From Conyzicola nivalis_A (lineage in GTDB: Bacteria > Actinomycetota > Actinomycetes > Actinomycetales > Microbacteriaceae), in NCBI RefSeq assembly GCF_040548875.1, contig NZ_JBEPSJ010000004.1, positions 124,001 to 188,000 of the forward strand: a DNA stretch of 64,000 nucleotides, in the 5' to 3' direction. The notes under the pieces were generated by a model, which did no database searches, was not told the origin of the DNA, and worked only from the letters and a program-made list of their open reading frames with translations. Position numbers and translations under genes: made by a program. This document shows, one piece after another, positions 44,201 through 51,779 of this stretch (positions are counted from its first letter, which is position 1; every line of letters starts with the position of its first letter).

Positions 44201-45069
44201 GCCTGTACGCGGCGCAGTTTCGCCAGCGGGGCCAGCTCGCCGGGGAAGACGCGCTTCACGCCGTCGCCGAGCGCCTCGGACACGACACGGATGTCGCGCA
44301 CGAGCTGCGTGAAGTCGGCCGGCTCGAGCGAGGCGGAGTGGTCGGATCCCCACATGCCGCGGTCGAGGGTGACGTGGCGCTCGACGACCGTGGCCCCGAG
44401 GGCGACGGCGGCGAGGCTGATCTGCAGTTCGCGCTCGTGTCCCGAGTAGCCGATCGGCAGGTCGGGGAAGCGTGCGGCGAGTGTCGGGATCATGCGGAGG
44501 TTGGCCTCCTCCGACGGCATCGGGTACGACGAGGTCGCGTGCAGCACGATCAGCCTGTCGCGGTCGAGCACGTTCACGGCGGCGTCGATCTGGTCCATCG
44601 TCGACATACCGGTGGAGAGGATGATCGGCTTGCCCGTCGCGGCGAGCGCCTGAAGCATGCCGATGTCGGTCACCGACGCCGATGCGACCTTGTGGGCGAC
44701 GACGCCGAGGTCTTCGAGGAACGCGACCGCGGGCTCGTCCCACGGGGAAGCGAACCAGTCGAGGCCGCGCAGCAGTGCGTGGTCGCCGATCTCGATGTAC
44801 TGCTCGCGGTCGAACTCGACCTTGTAGCGGTAGTCGAGGTAGGTCATCGTGCCCCACGGCGTCTCGCGCAGCACGCTCTTCATGTGCTCGGGCGTGGAGA
44901 TGTCGGGCGTGCGCTTCTGGAACTTGACCGCCTGGGCGCCCGCGTCGGCGGCCATGTCGATGAGCTGCTTCGCGAGTTCGACGCTGCCGTTGTGGTTGAG
45001 CCCGATCTCGGCGATGACGTACACCGGCGAGGCCTCGCCGATGGTGTGGGATCCGATGTCAATTGTCAT
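44197..45069 (-). CDS. neuB: NeuB-type nonulosonic acid synthase without SAF domain
   Basis: A 290-residue TIM-barrel enzyme that would condense PEP with a mannose-type sugar. VIAEIGLNHNGS, AVKFQKRTPD, SPWDEPAVAFLEDLG, KVASASVTD, LSTGMSTMDQID, LHATSSYP, GYSGHERE and ERHVTLDRGMWGSDH are all NeuB/SpsE motifs. It stops at LAPLAKLRRVQA, exactly where the C-terminal antifreeze-like SAF domain of canonical NeuB (about 340 residues) would begin. The start ATG at 45069 (AGGAAG 7 nt ahead) was chosen over an upstream one inside neuA. It overlaps neuA by 11 nt. Confidence 0.88.
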   Translation of the reverse strand: MTIDIGSHTIGEASPVYVIAEIGLNHNGSVELAKQLIDMAADAGAQAVKFQKRTPDISTPEHMKSVLRETPWGTMTYLDYRYKVEFDREQYIEIGDHALLRGLDWFASPWDEPAVAFLEDLGVVAHKVASASVTDIGMLQALAATGKPIILSTGMSTMDQIDAAVNVLDRDRLIVLHATSSYPMPSEEANLRMIPTLAARFPDLPIGYSGHERELQISLAAVALGATVVERHVTLDRGMWGSDHSASLEPADFTQLVRDIRVVSEALGDGVKRVFPGELAPLAKLRRVQA

Positions 45070-46255
45070 TCTGGGCTTCCTTATCGGTAGGCATCGCGAG
45101 CTCGGCGAGTTCGCGGACTGCACCGTCGCCGCCGCGCCGGGTGAGTACCACCCGTGCGGCCGCGACGACGAGAGGGTGGGCGTCGGCGACAGCGACCGGC
45201 CAGCCGACGAGGGAGAGGCAGGCGAGGTCGTTCACGTCGTTGCCGAGGTAGGCGATGCGCGCCAGGTCGAAGCCCTTGGCCGTGGTCCACTCGAGGAGCG
45301 CCCCCGCCTTGTCGTCGAGCCCCTGGCGCACGTCGACGCCGAGTTTGCGGGCGCGGGCCGTCACCACGGGGTTGACCTCGGTCGAGAGGATGAGCAGCGG
45401 AACCCCGGCTTCGCGAAGCATCCGCACCCCCATGCCGTCCGAGCGGTTGGTGACGACGAACTCGGCGCCGTCCTCGCCCACCAGCACGCGGTCGTCTGTG
45501 TGCACGCCGTCGAAGTCGGTCACGACGGCGTCGACGTCGATCGCCGCCAGCACGCCGGGGCCGTCGAAGGCGCGGGCGAGCACGGATGCCACGGCGAGCT
45601 CTTCGAGCGTGTCGATCTCGATCGCGTGCCGCTCGTCGACGGTGACGACCCCGACGGTGCCGAAGAATCGGTAGCCCGCCGCCCGGAAGCCGGGCGCGCG
45701 CATCACGTAGAAGGCGCCGGTCTCGCGGTACTGCGCCTCGCGCTCCTGGCGCCGAGGGCGGAACGAGTGGTCGTGGTTGACCCCGGATGCCCCGTCGGCG
45801 TCGAGTCTCCACAGGAAGGCGTGGGTCGGCACGGCGGAGAACACGGCGTCGCAGTCGTCGTCGACGCGGGCGATCGCCTCCTCGAGCGAGACCGGCTCGA
45901 TGAACGGGCTCGTCGCCTGGATGAAGACGAGGACCCGGGTGCGCACCCCGCGCCCCTCGAGCACGTCGAGGGCGTGCAGCAGAGCCGACTCCGAGCTCGA
46001 CTCGTCGGCCGAGATGGTCGCGGGCCGGTGCACGATGTCGGCCCCGGCGGCGAGGGCCGCGGCAGCGATCTCGGCGTCGTCGGTGGTGACCACGACCCTG
46101 TCGATCGAGGGGGCCGCCTGCGCGCTGCGGATCGCCCGCGCGAGCAGCGACACCCCGCCGACCTCGCGCAGGTTCTTGCGGGTGACGCCCTTCGACCCGC
46201 CTCGCGCCGGAATGACGGCGACGATCTCGGCCGAATCACGCACGCGGGTCTCCAT
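45059..46255 (-). CDS. neuA: CMP-sialate/Kdn synthetase fused to HAD phosphatase
   Basis: A 398-residue fusion. Residues 11-230 are a CMP-nonulosonate cytidylyltransferase, with IPARGGSKGVTRKN at 15-28 and FIQATSPF at 111-118. Residues 238-398 are a KdsC-like HAD domain with D247-x-D249, the STE motif at 291-293, K316 and GNDVND at 338-343, so all four HAD motifs are intact. It could remove the 9-phosphate from a Kdn/sialate-9-phosphate and activate the product with CTP. It heads the neuA-neuB-DUF6716 cassette and diverges from the carboxylase genes over a 170-bp gap. Confidence 0.88.
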   Translation of the reverse strand: METRVRDSAEIVAVIPARGGSKGVTRKNLREVGGVSLLARAIRSAQAAPSIDRVVVTTDDAEIAAAALAAGADIVHRPATISADESSSESALLHALDVLEGRGVRTRVLVFIQATSPFIEPVSLEEAIARVDDDCDAVFSAVPTHAFLWRLDADGASGVNHDHSFRPRRQEREAQYRETGAFYVMRAPGFRAAGYRFFGTVGVVTVDERHAIEIDTLEELAVASVLARAFDGPGVLAAIDVDAVVTDFDGVHTDDRVLVGEDGAEFVVTNRSDGMGVRMLREAGVPLLILSTEVNPVVTARARKLGVDVRQGLDDKAGALLEWTTAKGFDLARIAYLGNDVNDLACLSLVGWPVAVADAHPLVVAAARVVLTRRGGDGAVRELAELAMPTDKEAQNDN

Positions 46256-46419
46256 TCACGGCGACCGGACGGCTGCCAATGTGGTGACGTTACGGCGGCA
46301 ATGTGACACGGGAGGCGGCCGTCGGGTTAACGGAAGGCGAAGCGTTCGCGACATCCGTGAAAGCGCTCCGCGCGGTTTCTGTAGGTATCCGCCAACGGGT
46401 CGGCCCAAAGAGCGCCCAG

Positions 46420-46425
46420 TAGAGT
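46420..46425 (+). promoter_or_regulatory. -10 box of a leaderless promoter for the carboxylase genes
   Basis: TAGAGT is followed by 7 nt and GTG at 46433. Because the box overlaps the alternative GTG at 46424, it argues for the later start. In the upstream 170-bp gap GCCAATGTGGTGAC and GGCAATGTGACAC form an imperfect direct repeat (about 46275-46311) that could be an operator. Confidence 0.4.
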
Positions 46426-46432
46426 GAAACCC

Positions 46433-48031
46433 GTGAATCTAGACGACGCCAATCCCGACCTCTTTACCACCGCGGGCAAACTCGCCGACCTGAAGGTCCG
46501 CTACCACGAGGCCGTGACGGCGAGCGGCGAGACCGCTATCGAGAAGCAGCACGCCCGCGGCAAGAAGACCGCCCGCGAGCGTATCGAGGAGCTTCTCGAC
46601 CACGGCTCGTTCGTCGAGCTCGACGAGTTCGTGCGCCACCGCACCCACGCCTTCGGCATGGAGAAGAAGCGGCCGTACGGTGACGCGGTCGTCACCGGGC
46701 TCGGCACCATCCACGGCCGCCAAGTCGCCGTCTACGCGCAGGACTTCACCATCTTCGGCGGCTCCCTCGGCGAGGTCGCCGGGGAGAAGATCATCAAGGT
46801 CATGGACCACGCCATCAAGACGGGCGTGCCCATCATTGGCATGCTCGACTCCGGCGGGGCGCGCATCCAGGAGGGCGTCGTCGCCCTCGGCAAGTACGGC
46901 GAGATCTTCCGTCGCAACACCCAGGCCTCGGGCGTCATCCCGCAGATCTCCATCATCATGGGACCGGCCGCCGGCGGAGCGGTCTACTCCCCCGCCCTCA
47001 CCGACTTCGTGATCATGGTCGACAAGACCAGCCAGATGTTCGTCACCGGGCCCGACGTGATCAAGACCGTCACCGGCGAGGACGTGGGCATGGAGGAGCT
47101 CGGCGGCGCGCTCACCCACAACAAGATCTCCGGCGTCGCGCACTACCTGGCCAGCGACGAGAGCGACGCGCTCGACTACGCCCGCGCGCTCATCAGCTTC
47201 CTCCCCGACAACAACCTCGCCGAGCTGCCGGTGTACGAGAACGCCGTCGAGCTCGAGATCACCGACGAGGACCGCAAGCTCAACTCGCTCATCCCCGACA
47301 GCCCCAACCAGCCGTACGACGTGAAGACCGTCATCGAGCACGTCGTCGACAACGGCGACTTCCTCGAGACGCAGCCGCTGTTCGCCCCGAACATCGTGGT
47401 GGGCTTCGGCCGGGTCGAGGGCCGCTCGGTCGGCATCGTCGCGAACCAGCCGAACGCGATGGCCGGGACCCTGAACATCGAGGCCGGCGAGAAGGCCGCC
47501 CGCTTCGTCCGGTTCTGCGACGCGTTCTCGATCCCGATCATCACGCTCGTCGACGTTCCGGGCTACCTGCCGGGCACCGACCAGGAGTGGACCGGAGTTA
47601 TCCGCCGCGGCGCGAAGCTGCTCTACGCCTACGCGGAGGCCACAGTGCCGCTGGTGACGATCATCACCCGCAAGGCCTACGGCGGAGCGTACATCGTGAT
47701 GGGCTCGAAGCAGCTCGGCGCCGACCTCAACTACGCCTGGCCCACGGCCGAGATCGCGGTGATGGGCGGCCAGGGCGCCGTCAACATCCTGTACCGCAAC
47801 GAGATCAAAGCGGCTGAGGCCGCGGGTGAGGACGTGGCGGCCGTGCGCACCCGGCTCGCGAACGAGTACACCTACAACGTCGCCAGCCCGTTCCTCGCCG
47901 CGGAGCGCGGCGAGCTCGACGGCATCATCGAGCCTGCGGCGACGCGCGTCGCGATCATCAAGGCGCTGCGCGCGCTGCGCACCAAGCGCGCCACCCTGCC
48001 GCCCAAGAAGCACGGGAACATCCCGCTGTGA
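46433..48031 (+). CDS. accD5: Acyl-CoA carboxylase beta subunit (carboxyltransferase)
   Basis: A 532-residue carboxyltransferase (535 if GTG at 46424 is used) transferring CO2 from biotin to acetyl- or propionyl-CoA. ARERIEELLDHGSFVELDEF is near the N-terminus; DSGGARIQEGVVAL and GPAAGGAVYSPAL form the first oxyanion region, with VDVPGYLPGTDQEW and the ITRKAYGGAYIVMGSKQLGA region in the second half. It pairs with the epsilon subunit (overlap of 4 nt) and the biotinylated alpha subunit 5.7 kb downstream, as in M. tuberculosis AccD5-AccE5-AccA3. Confidence 0.93.
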   Translation: MNLDDANPDLFTTAGKLADLKVRYHEAVTASGETAIEKQHARGKKTARERIEELLDHGSFVELDEFVRHRTHAFGMEKKRPYGDAVVTGLGTIHGRQVAVYAQDFTIFGGSLGEVAGEKIIKVMDHAIKTGVPIIGMLDSGGARIQEGVVALGKYGEIFRRNTQASGVIPQISIIMGPAAGGAVYSPALTDFVIMVDKTSQMFVTGPDVIKTVTGEDVGMEELGGALTHNKISGVAHYLASDESDALDYARALISFLPDNNLAELPVYENAVELEITDEDRKLNSLIPDSPNQPYDVKTVIEHVVDNGDFLETQPLFAPNIVVGFGRVEGRSVGIVANQPNAMAGTLNIEAGEKAARFVRFCDAFSIPIITLVDVPGYLPGTDQEWTGVIRRGAKLLYAYAEATVPLVTIITRKAYGGAYIVMGSKQLGADLNYAWPTAEIAVMGGQGAVNILYRNEIKAAEAAGEDVAAVRTRLANEYTYNVASPFLAAERGELDGIIEPAATRVAIIKALRALRTKRATLPPKKHGNIPL

Positions 48032-48264
48032 GCGAGCAGCATCAGGCGGATGCCGCGGCCGCGTCGTTCACGATCGTGGCGGGCGATCCCAGCCCCGCCG
48101 AGGTCGCAGCTGTGACCGCCGTTCTGGGCGCGGCCCTGGAGGAGATCGCCTCCGACCACGAGCGCGCGTCGTCGACCGGCACGTCCGCGTGGCAGCGCAG
48201 CCAGCGCGCCATCCGTACCCCGATCGTGCGCGGCCACGACGCCTGGCGGGGCTTTTCCGCCTGA
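48028..48264 (+). CDS. accE: Acyl-CoA carboxylase epsilon subunit
   Basis: A 78-residue protein. FTIVAGDPSPAEVAAVTAVL and the C-terminal W-x5-R followed by WRGF are the signatures of the small actinobacterial epsilon subunit, which stabilises the alpha-beta complex. The GTG start overlaps the beta-subunit stop. Confidence 0.88.
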   Translation: MSEQHQADAAAASFTIVAGDPSPAEVAAVTAVLGAALEEIASDHERASSTGTSAWQRSQRAIRTPIVRGHDAWRGFSA

Positions 48265-48556
48265 GCACGGGATCCGCACCCGGATGAGACGATTTCATCC
48301 GTATTGCCCGGATTTGCGGGAGTAAACGGCTGTTTATCGCCCTGTGTACCCCGGTTTTCGACTGTGAATCGGCCGTGTGACCAATGATTTGCTGGGCGCG
48401 CGGCGACCGGGGTTCAAAACTGTACCCCTGCTGTCCCCCTAAATGACGACTGTGCAACCCTTTCCCAGGCGGCATTATTACTAGTGCTAGGTGTCTCTCA
48501 TCGAGTTACACCACCATTTGTTAGCCGACTAGGGTAAGCGGGCTAACTCATGGAGG

Positions 48557-48598
48557 CGAGTCAGGGTGCTATTCGGGTTAGCACCCTGACTCGGATTT
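48557..48598 (+). terminator. Rho-independent terminator
   Basis: A perfect 15-bp stem (48557-48571 with 48579-48593, left arm CGAGTCAGGGTGCTA) with a 7-nt loop, followed by GATTTTG. It would stop rightward transcription from the carboxylase genes or from the putative small RNA. Confidence 0.75.
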
Positions 48599-48600
48599 TG

Positions 48601-48635
48601 ACACAAGGCCGGAGACCACGTCTCCGGCCTTGTGT
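48601..48635. terminator. Second perfect hairpin, possible bidirectional terminator
   Basis: ACACAAGGCCGGAGAC and its exact reverse complement are separated by only CAC: a 16-bp stem with a 3-nt loop, 7 bp after the first terminator stem. It lies 52 bp from the stop of the leftward gene at 48688. Neither flank has a strong T run, so its role as a terminator is likely but not certain. Confidence 0.6.
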
Positions 48636-48687
48636 TCATTAACGGCACTGGTGTATCGACCGCTCCGACTGCGGCGACGACGCTGTT

Positions 48688-49710
48688 TCAGGACTTGGGG
48701 ATCTCGAGCCAGAGGTCGACTTCGTCGTCCTCGTCGTCGAGCGCGTCCGCCCCGTCGACGTCGGAGGTGCTGCGCAGACCGACCACGGTCACAGCGGTGT
48801 CTGATCCCTCGTTGGCCGTCCGCACGATGATCTTGTCGGCGGCACTGCCGCGCAGCGCCTCGGCGAGTTGGTTCAGCACACGCTCGCGTGCGGGCTCCGC
48901 GAGGGTGTCCATGCCGCCCTCGTCGAGCAGGGTGACGATGGCACCGCGACGGCGGGCGACCATGACCTGCTCCCGCACGGCGTTGTTGAGCAGCTTGCGC
49001 CCGCGGATCTCGTCGCGGATCGCCCCCTCGAGGTGCAGGCACTCGAGCCGCTCCTCCTCGGTGAGGTCGCCGCCGCTCTGCTCGATGCGCCGCAGCATCG
49101 GCAGGGCCATCGAGCTGGTCTGTCCGAGCCTGAACTGGCGCTCGAAGACGTGGGCCTCCTGCGCGGCCTGCCAGTCGGCCGCCTCCCTTTCGGCGAACGC
49201 GAACCTGCGGGCGTCCTTCGAGGCCTTGGCGATCGAGCGGCTGAGCACGTTGGAGATGGCCACCCAGGAGGCGCTGCCGATGACGCCGAGCGCGATGAGG
49301 GCGCCGGGGCCGTCCCACACCACCGTCTGCACGACGAGGAAGGCGATGCCGGCCCAGGCGAACATCTGCCTGCGCCTCGTCGAGGTGATGGTCATCAGCG
49401 TGCCGACGGCCGCCACGTACCAGGTGGCGTAGCCGTTGCCGCCCGGCCGGTCGGGGTCGAGCTCGCTCGTGACGAGCAGGGGGAGGGCGACGACGATCGC
49501 GACGTTGAAGGCGGCCATCCAGATCGGCATACGGGCGGGTCCCCAGCGCACGAGGCTGATCGCGGTGGCGATGAGGTAGATCGCCATGGCCACGACGACG
49601 GGCACGGCCGACTCCGGGATGTCGAGCATGATCGTCCCGAGCACCACGTGGTAGATCGAGAACAGGGCGCCGATGCCGACGATGATGAAGCGGGGGACGC
49701 CGATGTTCAC
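48688..49710 (-). CDS. Membrane protein coupled to a two-component system
   Basis: A 340-residue protein with about five or six TMs in residues 8-170, then a long helical segment (SRSIAKASKDARRFAFAERE) and a cytoplasmic C-terminal domain ending in an acidic tail (DDEDDEVDLWLEIPKS). The layout copies that of the adjacent histidine kinase, but there is no H-box, N-box or GxGxG ATP motif. It may be a degenerate kinase that senses or modulates. The GTG start overlaps the kinase stop as GTGA. I know of no named family. Confidence 0.65.
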   Translation of the reverse strand: MNIGVPRFIIVGIGALFSIYHVVLGTIMLDIPESAVPVVVAMAIYLIATAISLVRWGPARMPIWMAAFNVAIVVALPLLVTSELDPDRPGGNGYATWYVAAVGTLMTITSTRRRQMFAWAGIAFLVVQTVVWDGPGALIALGVIGSASWVAISNVLSRSIAKASKDARRFAFAEREAADWQAAQEAHVFERQFRLGQTSSMALPMLRRIEQSGGDLTEEERLECLHLEGAIRDEIRGRKLLNNAVREQVMVARRRGAIVTLLDEGGMDTLAEPARERVLNQLAEALRGSAADKIIVRTANEGSDTAVTVVGLRSTSDVDGADALDDEDDEVDLWLEIPKS

Positions 49711-50981
49711 AGTCGGCCTCCCGGGGCCGTGAGCCCGTTGAGGCGAGCGTCGATGCTCGTCGCGGGCGCCTTGGGCCAGCGGATCGAGATCACCGTTCCC
49801 TCGTCGACGGCGGAGTCGATCTCGACGGAGCCTCCCGCGTTGGTCACGCGCTCGACGATCGAGACGCGAAGACCCATGCGCTCCGCGGGCAGGTCGACGA
49901 ACGAGAACCCGGCTCCGGTGTCGCCCACCTCGATCTCGATGCCCGACGGCTCCACCCCGCGGATGGCGAGCCAGCGGCTCACCCGGGGCTCCTGGCCGGC
50001 GTGCTGGAGGCTGTTGACCATCGCCTGCACCGCCGCCGAGTAGACCGCCTCCGCGGCCTGCAGGGGCATCGACTGCACCGAGACGTCGCGCGTGCGCAGC
50101 TCGAACGGGGCGCTCATGCTCGACGCCGCCTCGGTGACGCGCCGCAGCACCGCCGACAGGCGCACCGTCCCCCCGTCGTCGGGGCTCACGAGCGCCGCCT
50201 CGCGCAGGTGGCCGATCGCGTTGGAGGCCATGGTCGACGCGATGCGCTTCGCCTCGGGCGAGTAGGCCCGGGCGGCGGAGAGCAGGGTCGTGAGCACGCT
50301 GTCGTGAACGATCGAGTCGACCTGGACGCGTTCGATCTCTGTGGCGTGGGCGTGCACCGCGAGCGAGTAGCGGTCGAGGGCGGCCGACTGCGCCACATCG
50401 ACCGCGGCCGCCGCGTGGCGCAGCAGGGTGACGATGAGCACGACGGCCCCGCCGATCAGAACGGCGTAGACCGCCTCCAGGGTCGCCTCGAGCAGGGAGG
50501 CGCTGCCTCCCTCCGGGGTCATGCGGATGACGCCGTAGATCACGGGGATGGCGAACAGGTACAGGGTCGCGACCGGCGTGGCGAAGCCGACGGCCGCGGC
50601 GGCCGTTGCGACAGTCATGAGGAAGTACAGCCAGTAGCGGTCCAGCTCGGAGTCGGTGGGGGTGATGACGGCGAGCGGCCAGGTGGCGAGCGCCGCGAGG
50701 TAGACGAAGGCGATGAGGATGTTCGCCATGACCACCCAGCGCTGCGCGAACGCGGCCACGAGGGCGACCACGATGCTGCCGTAGAGAGTGGGAACCACGA
50801 TCCACGCCCAGACCGGGTTCGCGGCGTCGATCTGGTCGAAGACGACCGGCAGCGTCTGCAGGCCGAAGACGATGCCGAAGACCGCCACCAGCCGGGAGAT
50901 GAGTCCCTCGATCTGCAGTCGACTGATCGGGCTGCGCTTCCCGGTGGGTACGCTGCGGAGCGCCGAGCCCCTAGTGGGCAT
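49707..50981 (-). CDS. Sensor histidine kinase (NarL-type partner)
   Basis: A 424-residue kinase. Residues 25-190 hold about six TMs with short loops, then a coiled segment and the phosphoacceptor H226 in VDSIVHDSVLTTLLSAARA. The ATPase part has N323 (MVNSLQHAGQ), EVGDTGAGFSF and a GTVISIRW end. The stimulus is unknown; with short loops it may sense within the membrane. It overlaps the response regulator gene by 11 nt and the third gene by 4 nt. Confidence 0.87.
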   Translation of the reverse strand: MPTRGSALRSVPTGKRSPISRLQIEGLISRLVAVFGIVFGLQTLPVVFDQIDAANPVWAWIVVPTLYGSIVVALVAAFAQRWVVMANILIAFVYLAALATWPLAVITPTDSELDRYWLYFLMTVATAAAAVGFATPVATLYLFAIPVIYGVIRMTPEGGSASLLEATLEAVYAVLIGGAVVLIVTLLRHAAAAVDVAQSAALDRYSLAVHAHATEIERVQVDSIVHDSVLTTLLSAARAYSPEAKRIASTMASNAIGHLREAALVSPDDGGTVRLSAVLRRVTEAASSMSAPFELRTRDVSVQSMPLQAAEAVYSAAVQAMVNSLQHAGQEPRVSRWLAIRGVEPSGIEIEVGDTGAGFSFVDLPAERMGLRVSIVERVTNAGGSVEIDSAVDEGTVISIRWPKAPATSIDARLNGLTAPGGRL

Positions 50982-51675
50982 CGCCGCCGTCCGTGTCGAG
51001 CCCGGGGAGGATGCCGTCTTCGACGGCCCTGCGCAGCAGGTCGACCTTCGTCGGCGCCGGACGCCCGACCTCGACGTACTTCACGCGGATGCGGTCGAGG
51101 TACTCGCGTGCCGTCGAGTAGCTGATGCCGAGCTGCATCGCCGCGAGCTTGAGCGGGAGGCCCGAGGCGTAGAGGTGCAGGATCTCGCGTTCCCGGCGAC
51201 CGAGCTCGGCGCGCGCGAAGTCTCCGTCGGCGTCGATCGCAGTCGCCCACTCCAGGTTGTTGAGCACCTCGCCGCGGGCGACGCTCGCGGCGGCCGCGAT
51301 GACGGTGCGCGTCGCCGACGACTTGGGGATCACTCCGGCCGCTCCAGCGGCGAGCGCCTCACGCACGTACGCGACGCGGTCGGCGATGCTGTGCACGAGC
51401 ACGGCGGATCCCAGTGCCTGCACCCGCTTCACGTTCTCGGTGACGCTCGACCCGTCGCCGAGCGAGAGGTCGAGGACGACAACGTCGCACTCGCGCCCGT
51501 CGAGGCCGTCGACGAGCTCCTGCACCGTCGCTGCGGCGATCAGAAACTGGTAGCCCTCGTCGATGAAGGCGGCCTTGAGGCCCAGCCGCACCGACTCGTG
51601 GTCGTCGACGACTGCTACGCGCACAGCGGCGATCGACGCCACATCTGCGATTGAGGTAGCCGTTGGCTCCACCAT
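50971..51675 (-). CDS. LuxR/NarL-family response regulator
   Basis: A 234-residue regulator. The receiver domain has VAVVDDHESVRLGLK, the phosphorylatable Asp in VVVLDLSLGDGSS, and a terminal Lys in GVIPKSSA. The C-terminal helix-turn-helix spans LGRREREILHLYASGLPLKL and ISYSTAREYLDRIRVKY. The ATG at 51675 with AGGAA upstream is preferred to a TTG at 51702. It is the first gene of the three-gene signalling operon; targets cannot be deduced. Confidence 0.88.
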   Translation of the reverse strand: MVEPTATSIADVASIAAVRVAVVDDHESVRLGLKAAFIDEGYQFLIAAATVQELVDGLDGRECDVVVLDLSLGDGSSVTENVKRVQALGSAVLVHSIADRVAYVREALAAGAAGVIPKSSATRTVIAAAASVARGEVLNNLEWATAIDADGDFARAELGRREREILHLYASGLPLKLAAMQLGISYSTAREYLDRIRVKYVEVGRPAPTKVDLLRRAVEDGILPGLDTDGGDAH

Positions 51676-51779
51676 GTCGTTCCTGTCTGCCCCGTATGAC
51701 AACCGACTGGACTCGAGTTGTCACAGCAATAGTCTCATGGCGCCAATCGCTCGCGCACACCAACGGATAACGCGGCGTG

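Larger units (their letters stand above)
48265..48687. other. 423-bp gene-free region with several hairpins, possible small RNA
   Basis: No credible protein gene. ACCCCGGT (48348-48355) can pair with ACCGGGGT (48406-48413). A possible promoter is GTGCAA, 18 nt, TATTAC at 48452-48481. Downstream of it are three hairpins: GTTAGCC/GGCTAAC (48520-48547), a 15-bp stem (48557-48593) and a 16-bp stem (48601-48635). This could be a small RNA with its terminator, or only a double terminator between the convergent operons. Confidence 0.4.

Noticed and set aside
48405..48430. GGGGTTCAAAACTGTACCCC, which looks like a tRNA T-arm
   Set aside because: The loop is too long and no acceptor, D or anticodon arms fit around it.
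48550..48642. A 30-codon ATG frame (MEASQGAIRV...)
   Set aside because: It is made of the two perfect hairpins, has no ribosome site and no protein-like composition.
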